A stretch of 64,000 bases of DNA, taken from positions 301,617,656 to 301,681,655 of the forward strand of contig NC_080572.1 of NCBI RefSeq assembly GCF_030247185.1, written 5' to 3'. The number at the start of each line of letters is the position of its first letter. Within the stretch, counting starts at the first letter, position 1. This DNA is from Malaya genurostris. Lineage: Eukaryota; Arthropoda; Insecta; Diptera; Culicidae. Position numbers and translations under genes: made by a program. The notes under the pieces are model-generated. The model saw nothing but the letters and a program-made list of their open reading frames with translations, was not told where the DNA came from and made no database searches. This document shows, piece by piece, positions 1 to 11,600 of this stretch.

Positions 1-455
1 ACGACTTGGACCTTGTTTTTGTGGTGAAAGCACGATCGGAGCGTTTGAGGCTTCATACCACGCCAAAGGTCTGCTTTCATTACCGACTGCTTCTCCTGAC
101 GGTCGAAGTCCAAATTAGAGCACGCTTTATACTTGGTTTGTTCTTACTGATGTTGGTTGGAGAACCTCACCTCGGTATCCAGTTCCGTCTGAAGCACTAG
201 AAGAAATCGACAGTCCCACGACAAAAGGGTCTAACTGCAAATGACAGTTTCTCTTTGTTTAACTTTTTTTCCACGATTTACCGGATTAATTTTATATTCG
301 ATGCCATACTCTTCGCAAAACTTTCAAGTTAATTCAAGAAATTGCAGTAATGGCTCCGTAATAATCAAAAAAGAAAGTAAACAAAGAGAGGCTCTCATTT
401 CCAGTTAGACCATTTTGTCGTGGGACTGTCGCAATGAACAATTTTCAATCTAAGT
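1..455. other. intronic or intergenic sequence, nothing recognised
   Basis: AT-rich sequence with no convincing coding region, splice-flanked exon or known element end. A short open frame at 6-200 has no family features and no splice context. I see nothing I can name here. Confidence 0.5.
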
Positions 456-463
456 TTACCTTT

Positions 464-1118
464 TTGCCTTTCTCCTATAGAAAGATTATGCAATCACTGT
501 GAAAACCGACTTTTGAACCGAGGCTCGGAGGGCCGAGTGTCATATACCATTCGACTCAGTTCGTCGAGTACGCAAAATGTCTGTGTGTGTATGTGTGTAT
601 GTAACGGTTTTTTGCACTAACTTTTCTCGGAGATGGCTGAGCCGTTTTCACAAACTTATATTCAAATGAAAGGTATTGTGATCCCGTGCAAAATTCCTGA
701 ATATTATTTGGATCCGACTTCCGGTTCCGGAATTATGGGGTACTATGTGCAAAAAATTGAAAAAATAAGTGCATTAACTTTTCTCATAGATGGCGCGACC
801 GATTTTCACAAACTTAGGTTCAAATGAAAGGTCCTGTGGTCCCATACGTAGTTGCAGAATTTCATCCGGATCCGGAAATATAGGGTAAAGTGTGTTAAAA
901 ATTTTATACCATCACTGAAAAGGACGAAAACCCGTGAAAAGTTTTCTAAATCGGTCTCAAATCTTCTTCTATTGATAGTTTTTATCAGTAGACGGTCGAA
1001 CAAACCGATTTTGGTTATTCTTTCAATAATCAAAGAAAATTAGTTTGAAGAATACCACAGTATTATATATGATAGTATGATTGATATGGCATCAATACAC
1101 CACTAGGTGGATTAAAAC
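464..1118. repeat. dispersed repeat with accession-like 'CCACTAGGTGGATTA' end, copy A
   Basis: The left part (from about 483) and the right end (CCACTAGGTGGATTAAAA, about 1100-1117) match a second copy near 35455-35979. The interior holds degenerate units of the type 'AACTTTTCTCGGAGATGGCTG', 'CAAATGAAAGGT', 'GGATCCGACTTCCGG' and a GT-rich stretch at 580-600. Related pieces recur near 10380-11030, 34795-35285, 50851-51010 and 51480-51830. No transposase is visible, so this is a non-autonomous dispersed family of unknown class. Boundaries are approximate. Confidence 0.5.
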
Positions 1119-1517
1119 TGGTTTTACTTGTCCTGTAGATAATCGGAACTGATATGTGACTGACTACCTCAAAACCATCGTCCGGGTGCGAAAAAGGCAA
1201 GCAAGCGTGATTAATTTTCCTCTTTATTTCAAAACGTTTTAGAAAACTTTATTTTTCAGTTATTTATGGTTATCTCACGCTGTTGAAAATTCAATCACAA
1301 ATTATTGATCATATTTCCGATAGTTTGTTGAAAAAAATATGTTGTTGGGTTAAGTACATCTAGAGATATTCGCTAAAAAGTTCTGCCCATTCTTGTACAG
1401 GGTGAATTTTGAAAAGGCGCCCCATACTAAAGTAAGTCGTATTCACGACAAAAATAAGGAATAAAATATTTGTTAAAATAAACTGAAGAATTTCAATTAA
1501 AATACATATTTTCTTGA
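1119..1517. other. unassigned intronic sequence
   Basis: AT-rich, no coding signal. The stretch at about 1390-1460 (TTTTGAAAAGGCGCCCCAT and flanks, inverted) resembles sequence near 27365-27410 and 54640-54700, so part of it is probably another dispersed repeat. Confidence 0.35.
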
Positions 1518-1673
1518 ACATGTTTGAGTAATATGAAAATTTCGTAACCTTCAAATCACTCGCCTCTTCGGACCAGGGAAACTTTCTCACCCTATGTGCG
1601 GGGCTGGGAATCGAATTCAAGTGGGCTGCGTAAAAGGCATCGACATAGCCATCACGCTGTAACCGTCCCCGAG
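1518..1673 (-). mobile_element. tRNA-derived SINE, minus strand (copy 2)
   Basis: Read on the minus strand from about 1673, this matches the SINE at 3960-4121 almost throughout: a GGGGACGG head, an A-box-like segment, 'GCCTTTTACGCAGCCCAC', a B-box-like TTCGATTCC, 'CCCCGCACATAGGG', and 'CCGAAGAGGCGA' near the 3' end. RNA polymerase III boxes in this order are diagnostic of tRNA-head SINEs. The 3' boundary is diffuse, with no clear A tail or target duplication, so this copy looks older than the plus-strand one. Confidence 0.7.
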
Positions 1674-1825
1674 TCGAACAATTATGTTGCCAAAAAGGAA
1701 CCGTGCTAAAAATAAATCGAGTCAAAATACTACTCTGAAGAGTACTGCAGTCAATCTTTCGATTACTCAGGAACGATTGTCTTGAAAATAGTGTCTATTT
1801 TCGATTTCATCGCGCTCTATACTTA

Positions 1826-2116
1826 AACGTTGAACGGCAAAAGGTCGAATGACAAAACGTCGAACGATAAAAAGTCGAATGATGAAATATCGAAGATCAC
1901 AAATCGTCGAATGTATCAAAAGGTCGACTGCGACAGAAGGTCGAATATAGCAAAATGTCGAAGTACCGGATAGTCAAGATACCAAAACGTCTAATACGAC
2001 AAATTGTATATTCGACGAAAGCTCGAAAACGTATGAAGGACCTTTGCCACTTAAGGTTGAATACGACGAAATGTCGATTACTAAAAAAGGGTGAATGGTG
2101 CGAAAGTCGATAGCGG
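1826..2116. repeat. degenerate 15-16 bp minisatellite, 'GTCGAATGACAAAAC' type
   Basis: Repeated variants of GTCGAAnnnnAAAA (for example AGGTCGAATGACAAAAC and CGTCGAACGATAAAAAG) are spaced about 15-17 bp apart from 1826 to about 2116. Units are strongly diverged. A second array of the same motif in inverted orientation lies at 2655-2755. Confidence 0.65.
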
Positions 2117-2654
2117 AAACACTATCATGAAATACCGACCTGGAAGAGTTCTTAGTGTCAGTAGGATCCATAGCACTAGCCATGCAATGATTCTGTACAC
2201 TAAGAATCGGCTGCGAAGTCTGTTGATACAGAAGGTCAAATTCCACTACAGGAATGTAATACAAAGGCTTTGCTTTTATAATAGTGCTTTTCTACGAAGG
2301 AGATATTTTTAGCAGTGTAGCACCATTCAATACGTTCAAGTACACAGCACGAAGAGTGAATATTTCCAAAAAAGAGCTTACCTATAGTGATTTATATTAT
2401 AACAATTGAAGACTGACACCAATTATTTTAACAAATAATGGTGAAATGATATTACGTAAAATGGTAGCGATGACAGTTTAAAATTTGAGAGCAAACACCT
2501 TGCATTATTCTGCTCTTACATTCAATTTTTATACCCGTATACTTTACTTCAGCTTAGCTCTTAAACTGTGTTTAACCCTAGAGATTAATGTAGTTTAACA
2601 GTTGATTTTAGCAAATATGCGCAATGCTACACACCCAGAATCCGTCATACCGTC
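2117..2654. other. unassigned sequence between two inverted minisatellites
   Basis: No coding feature. It lies between the GTCGAA-type arrays at 1826-2116 and 2655-2755, which face each other, so the 1826-2755 block may be one element with repeat-bearing ends. There is no target duplication I could find. Confidence 0.3.
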
Positions 2655-2755
2655 GTATCCGTCTTTCTGTCGCATTCGACTTTATGGTGTATTCGACCTT
2701 TCGTTATATTCGACCTTTCGTTCTTCGACGTTTTGTCATTCGATATTTTAGTATA
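2655..2755. repeat. inverted partner of the GTCGAA minisatellite
   Basis: Units such as TTCGACCTTTCGTTATA and TTCGACGTTTTGTCATTCGA are the reverse complement of the units at 1826-2116. Seen directly in the sequence; about six diverged units. Confidence 0.6.
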
Positions 2756-3587
2756 TATTCCTATTGGGATATGGCGGAAAAATCGACTACACAAAATTAC
2801 CAATATCTCCGTGAATAGTTACGATAAGGTATCTAAATTTGAAACCATATTTAATTAAAATTGTTTTAAAACAAAAACAATTACTAGTTTGGTCAAAATC
2901 AGTCCAGCCATCTCTGAGATCCACGTCTCTTTATTTTGCACACCCATACAATCCCGCATACATACACATAGGCATTTACCCAGTTAGTCAAGCTAAAGCG
3001 ATTAGTTTATGACACTCAACCTTCCGGGCCTCGGAAAAGGTTTCCAAAGTTTGAGCGAATTCTTTACCTTTTTTTAAAGAGGCTAGCAATCAACGCTTCT
3101 CGTATGAAATAATCAAAGCTAGCCGTGATTTAGCTCGAAAATTATAATTAAGAGCAAATTCAGCAGCTAGAAGTTCTATATGGAGGTCCATAATAGAGCA
3201 CAAACTGGAACAAACGTATCTCCAGCAAGCCGTTCTAGTTTTATTTATTCGACCAGTTCTTCTGTCAAATTTAAAACTGTTCAATTTTTTGTATATTTGA
3301 AACACGAGTAAAACACTGCTGGGGCTGCCAGTTTTTCTTGTTATAAAATCCAGATTTATATTTTGTAACTGACATAAATTATACATCTAGAACTAGAACA
3401 CTTCTGAACACGCCCTAAGTTGGTTCCCCGTCAACTACAGTTCCATTATTTTTCGAAGTCGAACAGTAGGCGTCTGATCGTTGTATGCGCCGTAGTTATG
3501 ACAATCTTTCGCAATTCCTCAGTAACAAATTGGGTTAATTCATGAGCGGTAAACAATCTCGTTATAAAACCAGAGACTCTTGGAACT
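2756..3587. other. intronic sequence with repeat fragments
   Basis: No gene. The piece at about 2880-3060 (TCAGTCCAGCCATCTCTGAG through the ACCTTCCGGGCCTCGG-like end) is a fragment of the dispersed repeat also seen at 35110-35280 and 51480-51830. The remainder is AT-rich and unrecognised. Confidence 0.35.
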
Positions 3588-3959
3588 TAGGGGCTGTCCA
3601 TAAAAGACGTCACGCCGCAAGGGGAAGGGGGGTGTTTCATAAAACGTGACCTTTTGTGACAGGGGGGAGGGGGGGAGGTTTTGGAATGTGACGTCCAATA
3701 TTTTCAATGAGCGCATTTTTGAAATACCTAATTATATTACTGCTTTGCCCTATTTCCTGAAAAAATCTCCACAATAAACTTTTACATTCTATAGGAAAAC
3801 GTGTATTTGTTGATATAAAAGCTTCTTCTTGTAAATTCGGAAATGAGTGATGCAGGAAATCATTTCTGTTGTGATTAGCAAAAGTGCACAGAGAAGTGAG
3901 TAAATTAGCGAAATTAATAAATTTTGCCTAATAGGAGTAAAAAAGAAAAAAATGCCTTC

Positions 3960-4121
3960 CCCAGGGGACGGGTATAGCGTTATGGGTAAGCCGATGCCTT
4001 TCACGCAGCCCGCCTGGGTTTGATTCCCAACCCCGCACATAGGGTCAGAAAGTTTTTCTGGCCCGAAGAGGCGAATGACATTAATGTTAAAACCTCTATA
4101 ATTGAAACAAAAAAAAAATAG
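3960..4121 (+). mobile_element. tRNA-derived SINE (copy 1) with target duplication
   Basis: The head has an A-box-like TAGCGTTATGGG and a B-box-like GGGTTTGATTCC about 35 bp apart, the arrangement of an internal RNA polymerase III promoter. The body ends in an A-run at 4109-4119. The 8-bp sequence ATGCCTTC is present on both sides (3952-3959 and 4122-4129), consistent with LINE-assisted insertion. It has no protein-coding capacity. A second copy lies at 1518-1673 on the other strand. I cannot assign it to a named mosquito SINE with certainty. Confidence 0.8.
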
Positions 4122-4591
4122 ATGCCTTCAAACGGTTTAACTTAAGTTATGCACTGACAATTTTTTCAGTAATTTGATTTTCTAGCATTGATAATAGTAT
4201 ATCATAACAATTTCTCTTATCTGATTCTGATGCAGTTTATTCAATTATACTCCATTTAAAAAAGGGCGGGAGATCAACGATTTCAGACGTAGATCATGTC
4301 ATGTCTTATCTTGATCATATGTTAATTTCCTCCACCAACATCAAAGCTTATCGAATCATCCAATGATTGAACTTACATACATCAAGAATCATTTTAGCTG
4401 AAAATCACTACTCATTGTATGACGGAAGATCAGTACCGATATTGATGGATGTGATTTAAAGTTCACTGATCAACTGATCATGAAAAGATTCTCCGGCAGT
4501 GAACTCGTTTTGATGAGGTTTTGATCTTTATTTTCTCAGCCCTGTATGCTACACTAAGGAAATATTATTCTTTACCTAAAACAATAATATA

Positions 4592-5512
4592 CGAGGTCTG
4601 TTCAAAAAGTACCCGGAATTCTCATTTTTCTAAAAAAATATTTATTTATTCGTCTACATCTATATGGTCCCCTTCAAAGTAATCCCCCCTAGATATAATA
4701 CACTTATGCCAGCGTTTTTTCCAGTCTTCGAAACACCCCTGATAGTCACTTTTTGTAATGCTCTGTAGCACTCTCAGCGATTCTGCTTTTATCTCTTCAA
4801 TCGATGAAAAACGCTGTCCTTTCATGGGTCTCTTCAACTTTGGGAACAGAAAAAAATCACACGGAGCGATATGTGGTGAATAAGGAGGTTGGGGCATGAT
4901 TAAAGTCTTGTTTTTAGCCAAAAAATCACGAATAAGCAACGATGAATGAGCAGGTGCGTTATCGTGGTGCAAAATCCATGAATTGTTTTTCCATAAATCG
5001 GGGCGTTTTTTTCGCTTCACGCAAACGTCCCATTACTATTATTATTCAAGGTAATACTCCTTATTGACGGTTTGACCTTTTGGCAAGAATTCTTTATCGA
5101 AGAAAACAGTAAGCTGGGTCGACCGGAGCGTTCGTCGTCTTAAACGTCTTCGCGGCCATCTTGGAAATGCTTATACCACTCGTAAACACTTGTTTTTTTC
5201 ATAGCAGACTCACCGTAGGCTCTCTGTAACATTTCGCACACTTGGTTACACTTTATTTCATTTTTCACGCAAAATTTAATACAAATTCTTTGAATCTTCA
5301 ATTCTTCCATTGTTTAAACTAACAAAAATCGCCGAGCTCAAAAAACACGTCTACACCAGCCGCTACAAGACAGAATGTAAACAATGAATACAGCTGAAAA
5401 TTTCACCATACATTAGGGACATATGTACCAACACAATAAAAAAAATTTTGACCACCGGACTCTCCAGACGCGCGCAATTAAAAAATTCCGGGAACTTTTT
5501 GAACAGACCTCG
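4592..5512 (-). mobile_element. mariner element, internally deleted, TA target site
   Basis: Terminal inverted repeats of 29 bp (4592-4620 and 5484-5512) differ at one position. They are flanked by TA dinucleotides at 4590-4591 and 5513-5514, the normal mariner target duplication. The 921-bp length is shorter than the usual 1.25-1.3 kb of complete mariners. The coding strand is minus. It sits inside the larger TIR element at 3590-5861, so it inserted later. Confidence 0.9.
4646..5310 (-). pseudogene. mariner transposase, broken and internally deleted
   Basis: The minus-strand start codon is at 5308-5310. The N-terminal part has mariner HTH features (EWYKHFQDGRED followed by DDERSGRP), with a stop codon between the two. 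The middle of the protein, with the first catalytic Asp, is missing. After several stops and a frameshift the frame reopens at 5020, with HHDNAPAHSS (second Asp) and PYSPHIAPCDFFLFPKLK (third Asp of a D34D triad), and ends at 4646. The element can no longer make a working transposase, though its ends could be used in trans. Confidence 0.85.
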
Positions 5513-5861
5513 TATCTGTGTACTCCTAGGAGGAATAAAACAGATGATTTAATTGTTTCATCAATTCCAACCAAATACTTTTGGTAATTTATATAATTGA
5601 TATTAATAAAATAATTCTGACGATTTTGTAGTTCTAGGGATATTTTTTAATCTAATGACAGCATGTCATAAATCGATTTTTCCCTCATATTTGTATGGTT
5701 TGTCATACATATTGAAAATGTATTGAGATGAATTTTATTTATTTTGAATTCGTAACATGTGACATAGGGGGGTGGGGGGTCTTTGCTTCTGTGACAATTT
5801 GTGACAAAGGGGGGATGGGGAGTCAAAAATCGTCAAAAAAAGCGTGACGTCTTTTATGCAA

Positions 5862-6031
5862 CACAGAGCAAATTCACTTCTAGAATCAATAGCGCAACAA
5901 TGAGTTGTGCAGTTGATGTTGAAAATTGGAGCGATGTGATTTCAATTTATAAGTTTTATGAACACTTTTGTGGTCAAATCGATTTCAAACGTACAATCAA
6001 TGAAAACTAACAATTGGAAACCATTTTAATA
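5862..6031. other. short unassigned intronic sequence
   Basis: No feature recognised between the TIR element and the small MITE. Confidence 0.3.
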
Positions 6032-6142
6032 TACACTAAGGTCTTTTTTATGCGGTTTTTTATGCGACTTTTTATGCGAATTTTCAGAGTTATGCGGTTT
6101 TTTATGCTATACGTAAACTCGCATAAAAAAGACTTCAGTGTA
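6032..6142. mobile_element. 111-bp MITE, 'TACACTAAGGTC' ends
   Basis: The element begins TACACTAAGGTCTTTTTTAT and ends in its inverted partner (ATAAAAAAGACTTCAGTGTA). TA duplications flank it at 6030-6031 and 6143-6144. The interior is built from ATGCGGTTTTTT-type units. Related half-ends (ACACTGAGGTCTTTTC, ACACTGATGTCTTTTT) appear at 9252 and 55620, so this is a mobile family using a Tc1/mariner-type TA target. Confidence 0.8.
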
Positions 6143-6455
6143 TATTGCTAGTTTTTCAGTACCATTATTTATAAAGCCGATTTGAATGAAATGGTTTTTA
6201 CAAAACATTTTCTACTGTGTTAGTGAAATCAATTCACAACCGACGAATCGTCACTTTTGCATCAGTAACGAAATAGTCCTTTTTCGAACGAGTTTTACCC
6301 TAACGCAAACACAGAACACTTGTCGGACTGACCCCATCCAAAATTTGTTGTTGTGCGCGGACCAAGGAACCCCGCCGCAGTTCGTGTCACATACCGTATC
6401 AATTCAACCATGCAGTGAACCGTGTAATAACCGTGTGTCATCTCTAATTTCGCAG

Positions 6456-6515
6456 AATCCCAGCAGCAGTCGTTCAAGATTGCACCCAAATTCAAGGCCC
6501 GTGCCACCGGATCAG
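6456..6515 (+). CDS. host exon 1 in window, SoHo-domain adaptor gene
   Basis: A pyrimidine-rich tract and CAG precede 6456 and a GTAACT donor follows 6515. The 60-nt exon is in phase 1 at both ends and reads S-QQQ-SFKIAPKFKARATGS. The phase joins exactly to the next exon at 38219, giving ...ATGSG-VWSPHN. The segment is basic, with no catalytic motif. It is the most 5' exon I can support; the start codon is upstream of the window. Because it is short, the call rests on splice signals and phase agreement. It would be confirmed by RNA-seq reads spanning 6515 to 38219, about 31.7 kb apart. Confidence 0.55.
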
Positions 6516-8390
6516 GTAACTTGTGCTAAAGTTTAGTTTACTGCCACTAACAAGAAGATTGAATCACGTACCGTAGCAAGTCTTTTTTTTTTGTTCCACA
6601 CCGTTATATCTCAGCACGAGCTTTTCCTAATGAGAACAGCACCCAAAAGTGGGAGAGGGATCTGGCGAGACAAATTAACTGACATGTTTCATCATTTGCC
6701 GTCGTTTGTTCTCATTAGTGTCCTCACGCGTGGATCGACCTTTTCGGTGAAATGTGGGGTCCAAGTAACAGACAATCTGACTATCTAGCGTTGCTCAGCA
6801 GATCCGTAGTTTACCTGTCTAAGCTAATATTTCAATTAAGCTGATGGACGGTTAATCGCCGGACAGAAGAGAGTTAGACAGAGATTTATAGTCTGTACCG
6901 AATTGAGTTCGCTAGTGCGAATGTGATACTAGTTCTTCGACACCACAACCTCGGCCCGTTAGGTCACAGGCGATGGCATTTGCTCATTATCCTTCGAAAT
7001 CCATCTGCATTACATTCAATTTAAATGAAGCATATAAATAACCGAGATAAGGTAACAGAACAGACACCAAATGTGCCAGCGAAGGGTTTAAAATAGCTTT
7101 TCTGTCGAATCAACGCCGACTATTTTTGGCCACTTCTGTCGGAATCAATCAAAATAATCCGGCCACCGACTTGTTCCAGTGAAACACTGCCGACTGCTGT
7201 ACTCGTCGTTTTCCGCATCATCGCCATTACCATCGTGGTTGGAGCAGAGTTGCCAGTACATTATCCAAGCAAGCTGGAAAATTGCGATACCGTTTTAGGA
7301 CGATCTATTTTTTTTAAACCAAGGATGCCGCGACATTGGCAGCCATCAACTCGTCGAGAAAGAGTTTCCATCAGGAAAACAAACGCGAAAGTAACGAACT
7401 CATTTCAGTCACGGCTTTCCTCTGGCGTGCAGTTCTCGGATAAACAACCGCTCAGACGGATTGCGATATCCGTGAAGTCTATGACCGTCTTATTCTTAGT
7501 CTTCGGATGACGCCTTTCTTCTGCTGCTCCCCTTGGGTCCCACAGTTCATCCCATCGTCGTCCTGACTAATCATTGGCCGTTTGCCAAAGTGGATCGTTT
7601 ACTTGGAAAATGCCGTAAGACCAACGATTCAGTTTCATGTAGATGTGGAAAAAAAACTACAGAAATAAATTTTAAAAATGCATCAATTAGTCTACCGAAA
7701 CTGAGAGTAAGCACTTTATTAGAACTACCTAGAATATTTGCGACATTCGAAGAAACACAACATTTGACACCTCGTCAGATTGCTGCCTGACTTCCTCGGT
7801 TCCACTAGGAACCATGGTACAACCGTGAAAACACTACCCGATCCGATCTGGGATGGGACGATTGCATAAGATTTGTATACACAGTCGACAGCAAACAACA
7901 GTCTGATGGAACGGAACGAATGAACGAGATGTTTTGTGTCTAAAATTAGAGGTCGCAAGATGCGGGTAGTAGCGATTTCAGTATGATAGTAATATTAAAG
8001 GGAACTGCACGAAACACGAACACCCGGCTGAAATTCGAGCAACGCACGTAGAAATAAAATTGTTTTGGAAAACAGTGACTAACGGCATGATTTACGCATT
8101 TAAACAAGTGAAAGCGCAAAAGAATTTATTGTTGGTGCGTGGTGCGTGGTTCGTGTTTTCTATCCTGGTATTTGATATTTTGAACAATCGGATCGCTTCT
8201 GAATCTGCCTGCACCTGCAGTTGAGAAACCTGCTCTGGTGGCGCTCACATCGGACTTGTCGATCGCGACATGTGTGACTGAACGGACACAGTAGATTTGT
8301 TAGACATGTTTATGCTAATCCATCTAGTGGAATAACAATTCTTATCTCCTGTCAATTAAATTTGTTTTGTCTTGAGATTGTCGAAATCAG
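6516..8390 (+). other. start of the 31.7-kb intron, mainly unique sequence
   Basis: Higher GC than the repeat-rich neighbours (about 6540-8300) and no recognisable transposon end. Short open frames at 7235-7510 and 7533-7790 have no family features or splice context and overlap on both strands. Unique, GC-richer intronic DNA near the start of a large first intron is a reasonable place for regulatory sites, but I see no specific site. Confidence 0.35.
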
Positions 8391-8393
8391 TTG

Positions 8394-8675
8394 GGTTACT
8401 ATTCATTTGTCGCTTACGTCACTTATACGATTATTCCACTGAAACGAACTAGTTCAACGTGTTCTGTGATCTTATCATAACTTTCACACGATCTCTAGTT
8501 TGCCGAAACAGGATATCTCTGAAAAAATAGTGGATTTTGTCGGATACGTCACTTATACGATTATATATTCAAAACCGGAAGCAATCCCAAAATCGATTCT
8601 GGCATGGCTTTAAAAATCGAAAACACATAGCAAAATTGCAGCTAGTCGGTACGTCACTTACGTGATTATTTACCC
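8394..8675. repeat. three degenerate repeats of a TACGTCACTTATACGATTAT motif
   Basis: Near-identical motifs occur at about 8414-8434, 8547-8567 and 8651-8671 (the third reads TACGTCACTTACGTGATTAT). Each contains TACGTCAC, which resembles a cAMP-response/bZIP half-site core. Spacing is about 133 and 104 bp. A tandem duplication or a cluster of binding sites are both possible. Confidence 0.4.
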
Positions 8676-11600
8676 AGAATCGTAATTGCTTGTCATAATT
8701 CATGTGAGTCAAACCCTGATAATTCAGATCAAATTGAACATATCATGTCAATTGTATGGGTGCATAGTACTTCTATTTAAGAGCTCACGAATTTTACATT
8801 TCTCTCACCTACTTGTATGTACGAGATTCGTTGCGGACTCACCTGAGGTCGCCATGCTTGCATAAAAGTATGTCGCTTACCATTTGTTCATAAAATGTGC
8901 GAGCTGAATATCTTGATAATATGCTGTATTTGTCTGAATGTGACCACTCTGCCAAATCAACAAAAAAAAATTCGGTTTGTAGATTTCATCTCTTTTACTC
9001 GTTTGCAATATCTTCGAATACAAAGCTTTTCATCGTGAGCCTTCCGAACTTCATTTAGGGTTTTTGGTACCTCGTGGGAGACTAGTTTGCAAAGTGCACA
9101 TGACTAATTTCAAAAATTTCAAGTTTCATCTTCGACTCATCCGTGCGTTAGCAGTTTATATCGACCTTCAACTTCAACTAAGATTATCAAAATTTGTTCA
9201 GTTATCTCCAAAAATAATCTTGGGATGGAAAAGAGCTCGTTTCGTTGATTAAATAACATACACTGAGGTCTTTTCTACGTGGGAATACGCTAAAAAATCC
9301 GAATAACTTCATGAAACGCCCAGTTCTGGTGTAATCTCAAAAAAAATGTTTAACATTTGGCACTTTTGAGATTTCTAAAGAAACCGTGCAACTTCGGAAA
9401 CCTGCATAGAAAAAACAACGCAGAACTAAACCAATCTTTTTTGTTACCAAATGTCTTGAATACTTTTTTTGAAGCCAAATGTCTCAGAAATGTATAAAAC
9501 GTCGACATCTGGTGTATGTATTTAAAAAAAAACGTGCTTAATCCACCTAGCAGTGAAATGATACCTTTTTTTATCAATCCGCATGTGTTTTTTGCATGAA
9601 TATTCTTCGGTGTTTCAGTTCTCATGAGATTATTTCAATGACCGTCGTTTTAAGCGGCAATTTGAGATTTTATTAACTCATTACTCTGTAATATCGAAAC
9701 TGCAAATCGGATCGAATTTGAATCTAAAAGTGTGACAATCGATTGAACATTCCATGATACATCGGAGTAAGTTCCACTTAGGGTTTACGGTAATTTAAGG
9801 TACTTCCAGGGCCGGTATTCAGGAACCAGCATAACCCAAATCGATTCGTATGGCCATATGACGAATGAATTGCAATACACAGAAAAAAATTATGAATTTT
9901 ACAGGTGATGTTATTCTGCAACCGACACAATTCATAACAATTTAACTTGTCAAAAGACTAAATATTCCATTCCCACAGAATTTTACAGGCTCCGAGTGTA
10001 ATTTGAATTCGGCTACTGTTAGTCACTATGTGGATTTATATGCATCAATAATCCATTGACCAGATATGTGCTTCTATGGCACAGTCGAGAACTGCCGTGC
10101 TTAGCGAGTTAATGTTTCTCGGTTCAAGTCGCGCTGTTTCTGTAAATCTTTTGTTTTTTATTTCATTCGATTTCAAGCCATGTGATTTTCAAATCACAGA
10201 ATTTTACATGTTCTTGAATGTAAATTTGAGTGAAATACGACGCTCTATTTATGTGCATGTTATAAGATGTAAAATCACTAGATTTTTTCGAACTGTGTAG
10301 TTTTGAGTCCAACTTTTAAGCTTTTCGGGATTGTCATTTTCTATACCGGTTTGAATTTAAAAAAATCATCCTGTAATTCCAGAACCGGAAGTCAGAATTG
10401 GATAATATTAATTAATTTTGTCTCTGTAGATCTGGCTTTTCTTTTAGAAAACGATTGCGCTTTGAGAAACGATTCGATACTGGAACCGGAATTCGAAAAT
10501 CGGTGTAGCTGAAGTCAGATAAATTCACCTGAGTAGCTGTTTAGTTTACATTTGTTTCAAAATGTTTGAAAATCAGTGCAGAAATCTTTGAGAAATCGTA
10601 GTGCGTATCAAACCTTTGGGTACTTTCCGAATCGAAAAACGAATACAACCAAAAATGAAATAAGTTTATTTGGTTATTGACTATCCAAATCTGCTAACCC
10701 GATAAACCTGTTTAATTTATGTGAAATAGACATTTTTATACTAATCATCCTGTATCCCCTAAACCGGAAGTTGGATCTGACAGAAAAGCAAGATGTTTTA
10801 CAGGATCATAAAACTTTTCATTTGAATTTTAGATCGCTTCAGCCATCTACGAGAAAAATGGGTCCACAATTTTAAATTCGGTTCACATATCATCCTGTAG
10901 TTCCAGAACCAGAAATCGGATCCAAACATAATTCAGGAACATTGTTTATGAGCATACGATTTTTCATATGAATCTGAGTATCTAGAAAACGGTTGAGTCA
11001 TCTCCGAAAAAAAATTGAGTGAAATTATTTGTCACACACGCATTTGCCGATCTCGACGAACTGATTCAAATGGTATATGGGTGTTATATTCTTCCAGCAT
11101 TTATTGCTGTAAGTAGTTTAAATCAATATAATTACGGAATTGCTTTCAACTGGAAAATGTTGCCATCATTTGGTTTACATATGTCAAATTTTAACAATTA
11201 TGTTGCCAAAAACGAACCGTGCTAAAATCTGTCCGAGGTAAAATATCATGCTGTACACAGTCTTTTGGGTACTTAGAAACAATTGTATGTAACAGTATAA
11301 AAAATCGTGTTTTATGTTGCTCCAAAGCATTTCTTTGACAGACAGCGCTCAAAGCTTCTACTACTGGAATAGGGGAAAAAGTCGCTTACACAAAAATTCC
11401 GATATCTCCGTTAAAAATGGACGGATTTTGACAATCTATGGCTTGTTGGATAGGTATTACCGTGATTTCTCGGTATTTATACAGATTTTTGACCTCTATA
11501 CCACAATACAGATATGTTCTCCCAGAATACCGATAATTCACGGATCACACAGATAAGTACCGATTTTGGTTTTTAGCTTGAATAGACATGAGAAAAGCTT

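Larger units (their letters stand above)
3590..5861. mobile_element. TIR DNA element, 'CATAAAAGACGTCACG' ends, with nested insertions
   Basis: Left end at about 3590-3650 (GGGCTGTCCATAAAAGACGTCACG, then G-rich and a CGTGACC segment). The right end is its inverted counterpart at about 5760-5861 (G-rich, then CGTGACGTCTTTTATG). No transposase is visible. The interior has been entered by a SINE (3960-4121) and a deleted mariner (4592-5512), so the original element was about 1.2 kb. The right outermost bases are diverged (GCAACA instead of GGACAG). Confidence 0.6.

Noticed and set aside
3960..4121. A functional tRNA gene
   Set aside because: The A and B boxes are present, but there is no cloverleaf with a proper anticodon arm and acceptor stem. 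The A tail and target duplication show it is a SINE.
7235..7790. Possible small exons in the first intron
   Set aside because: No acceptor and donor pair in phase 1 could be placed around the frames.
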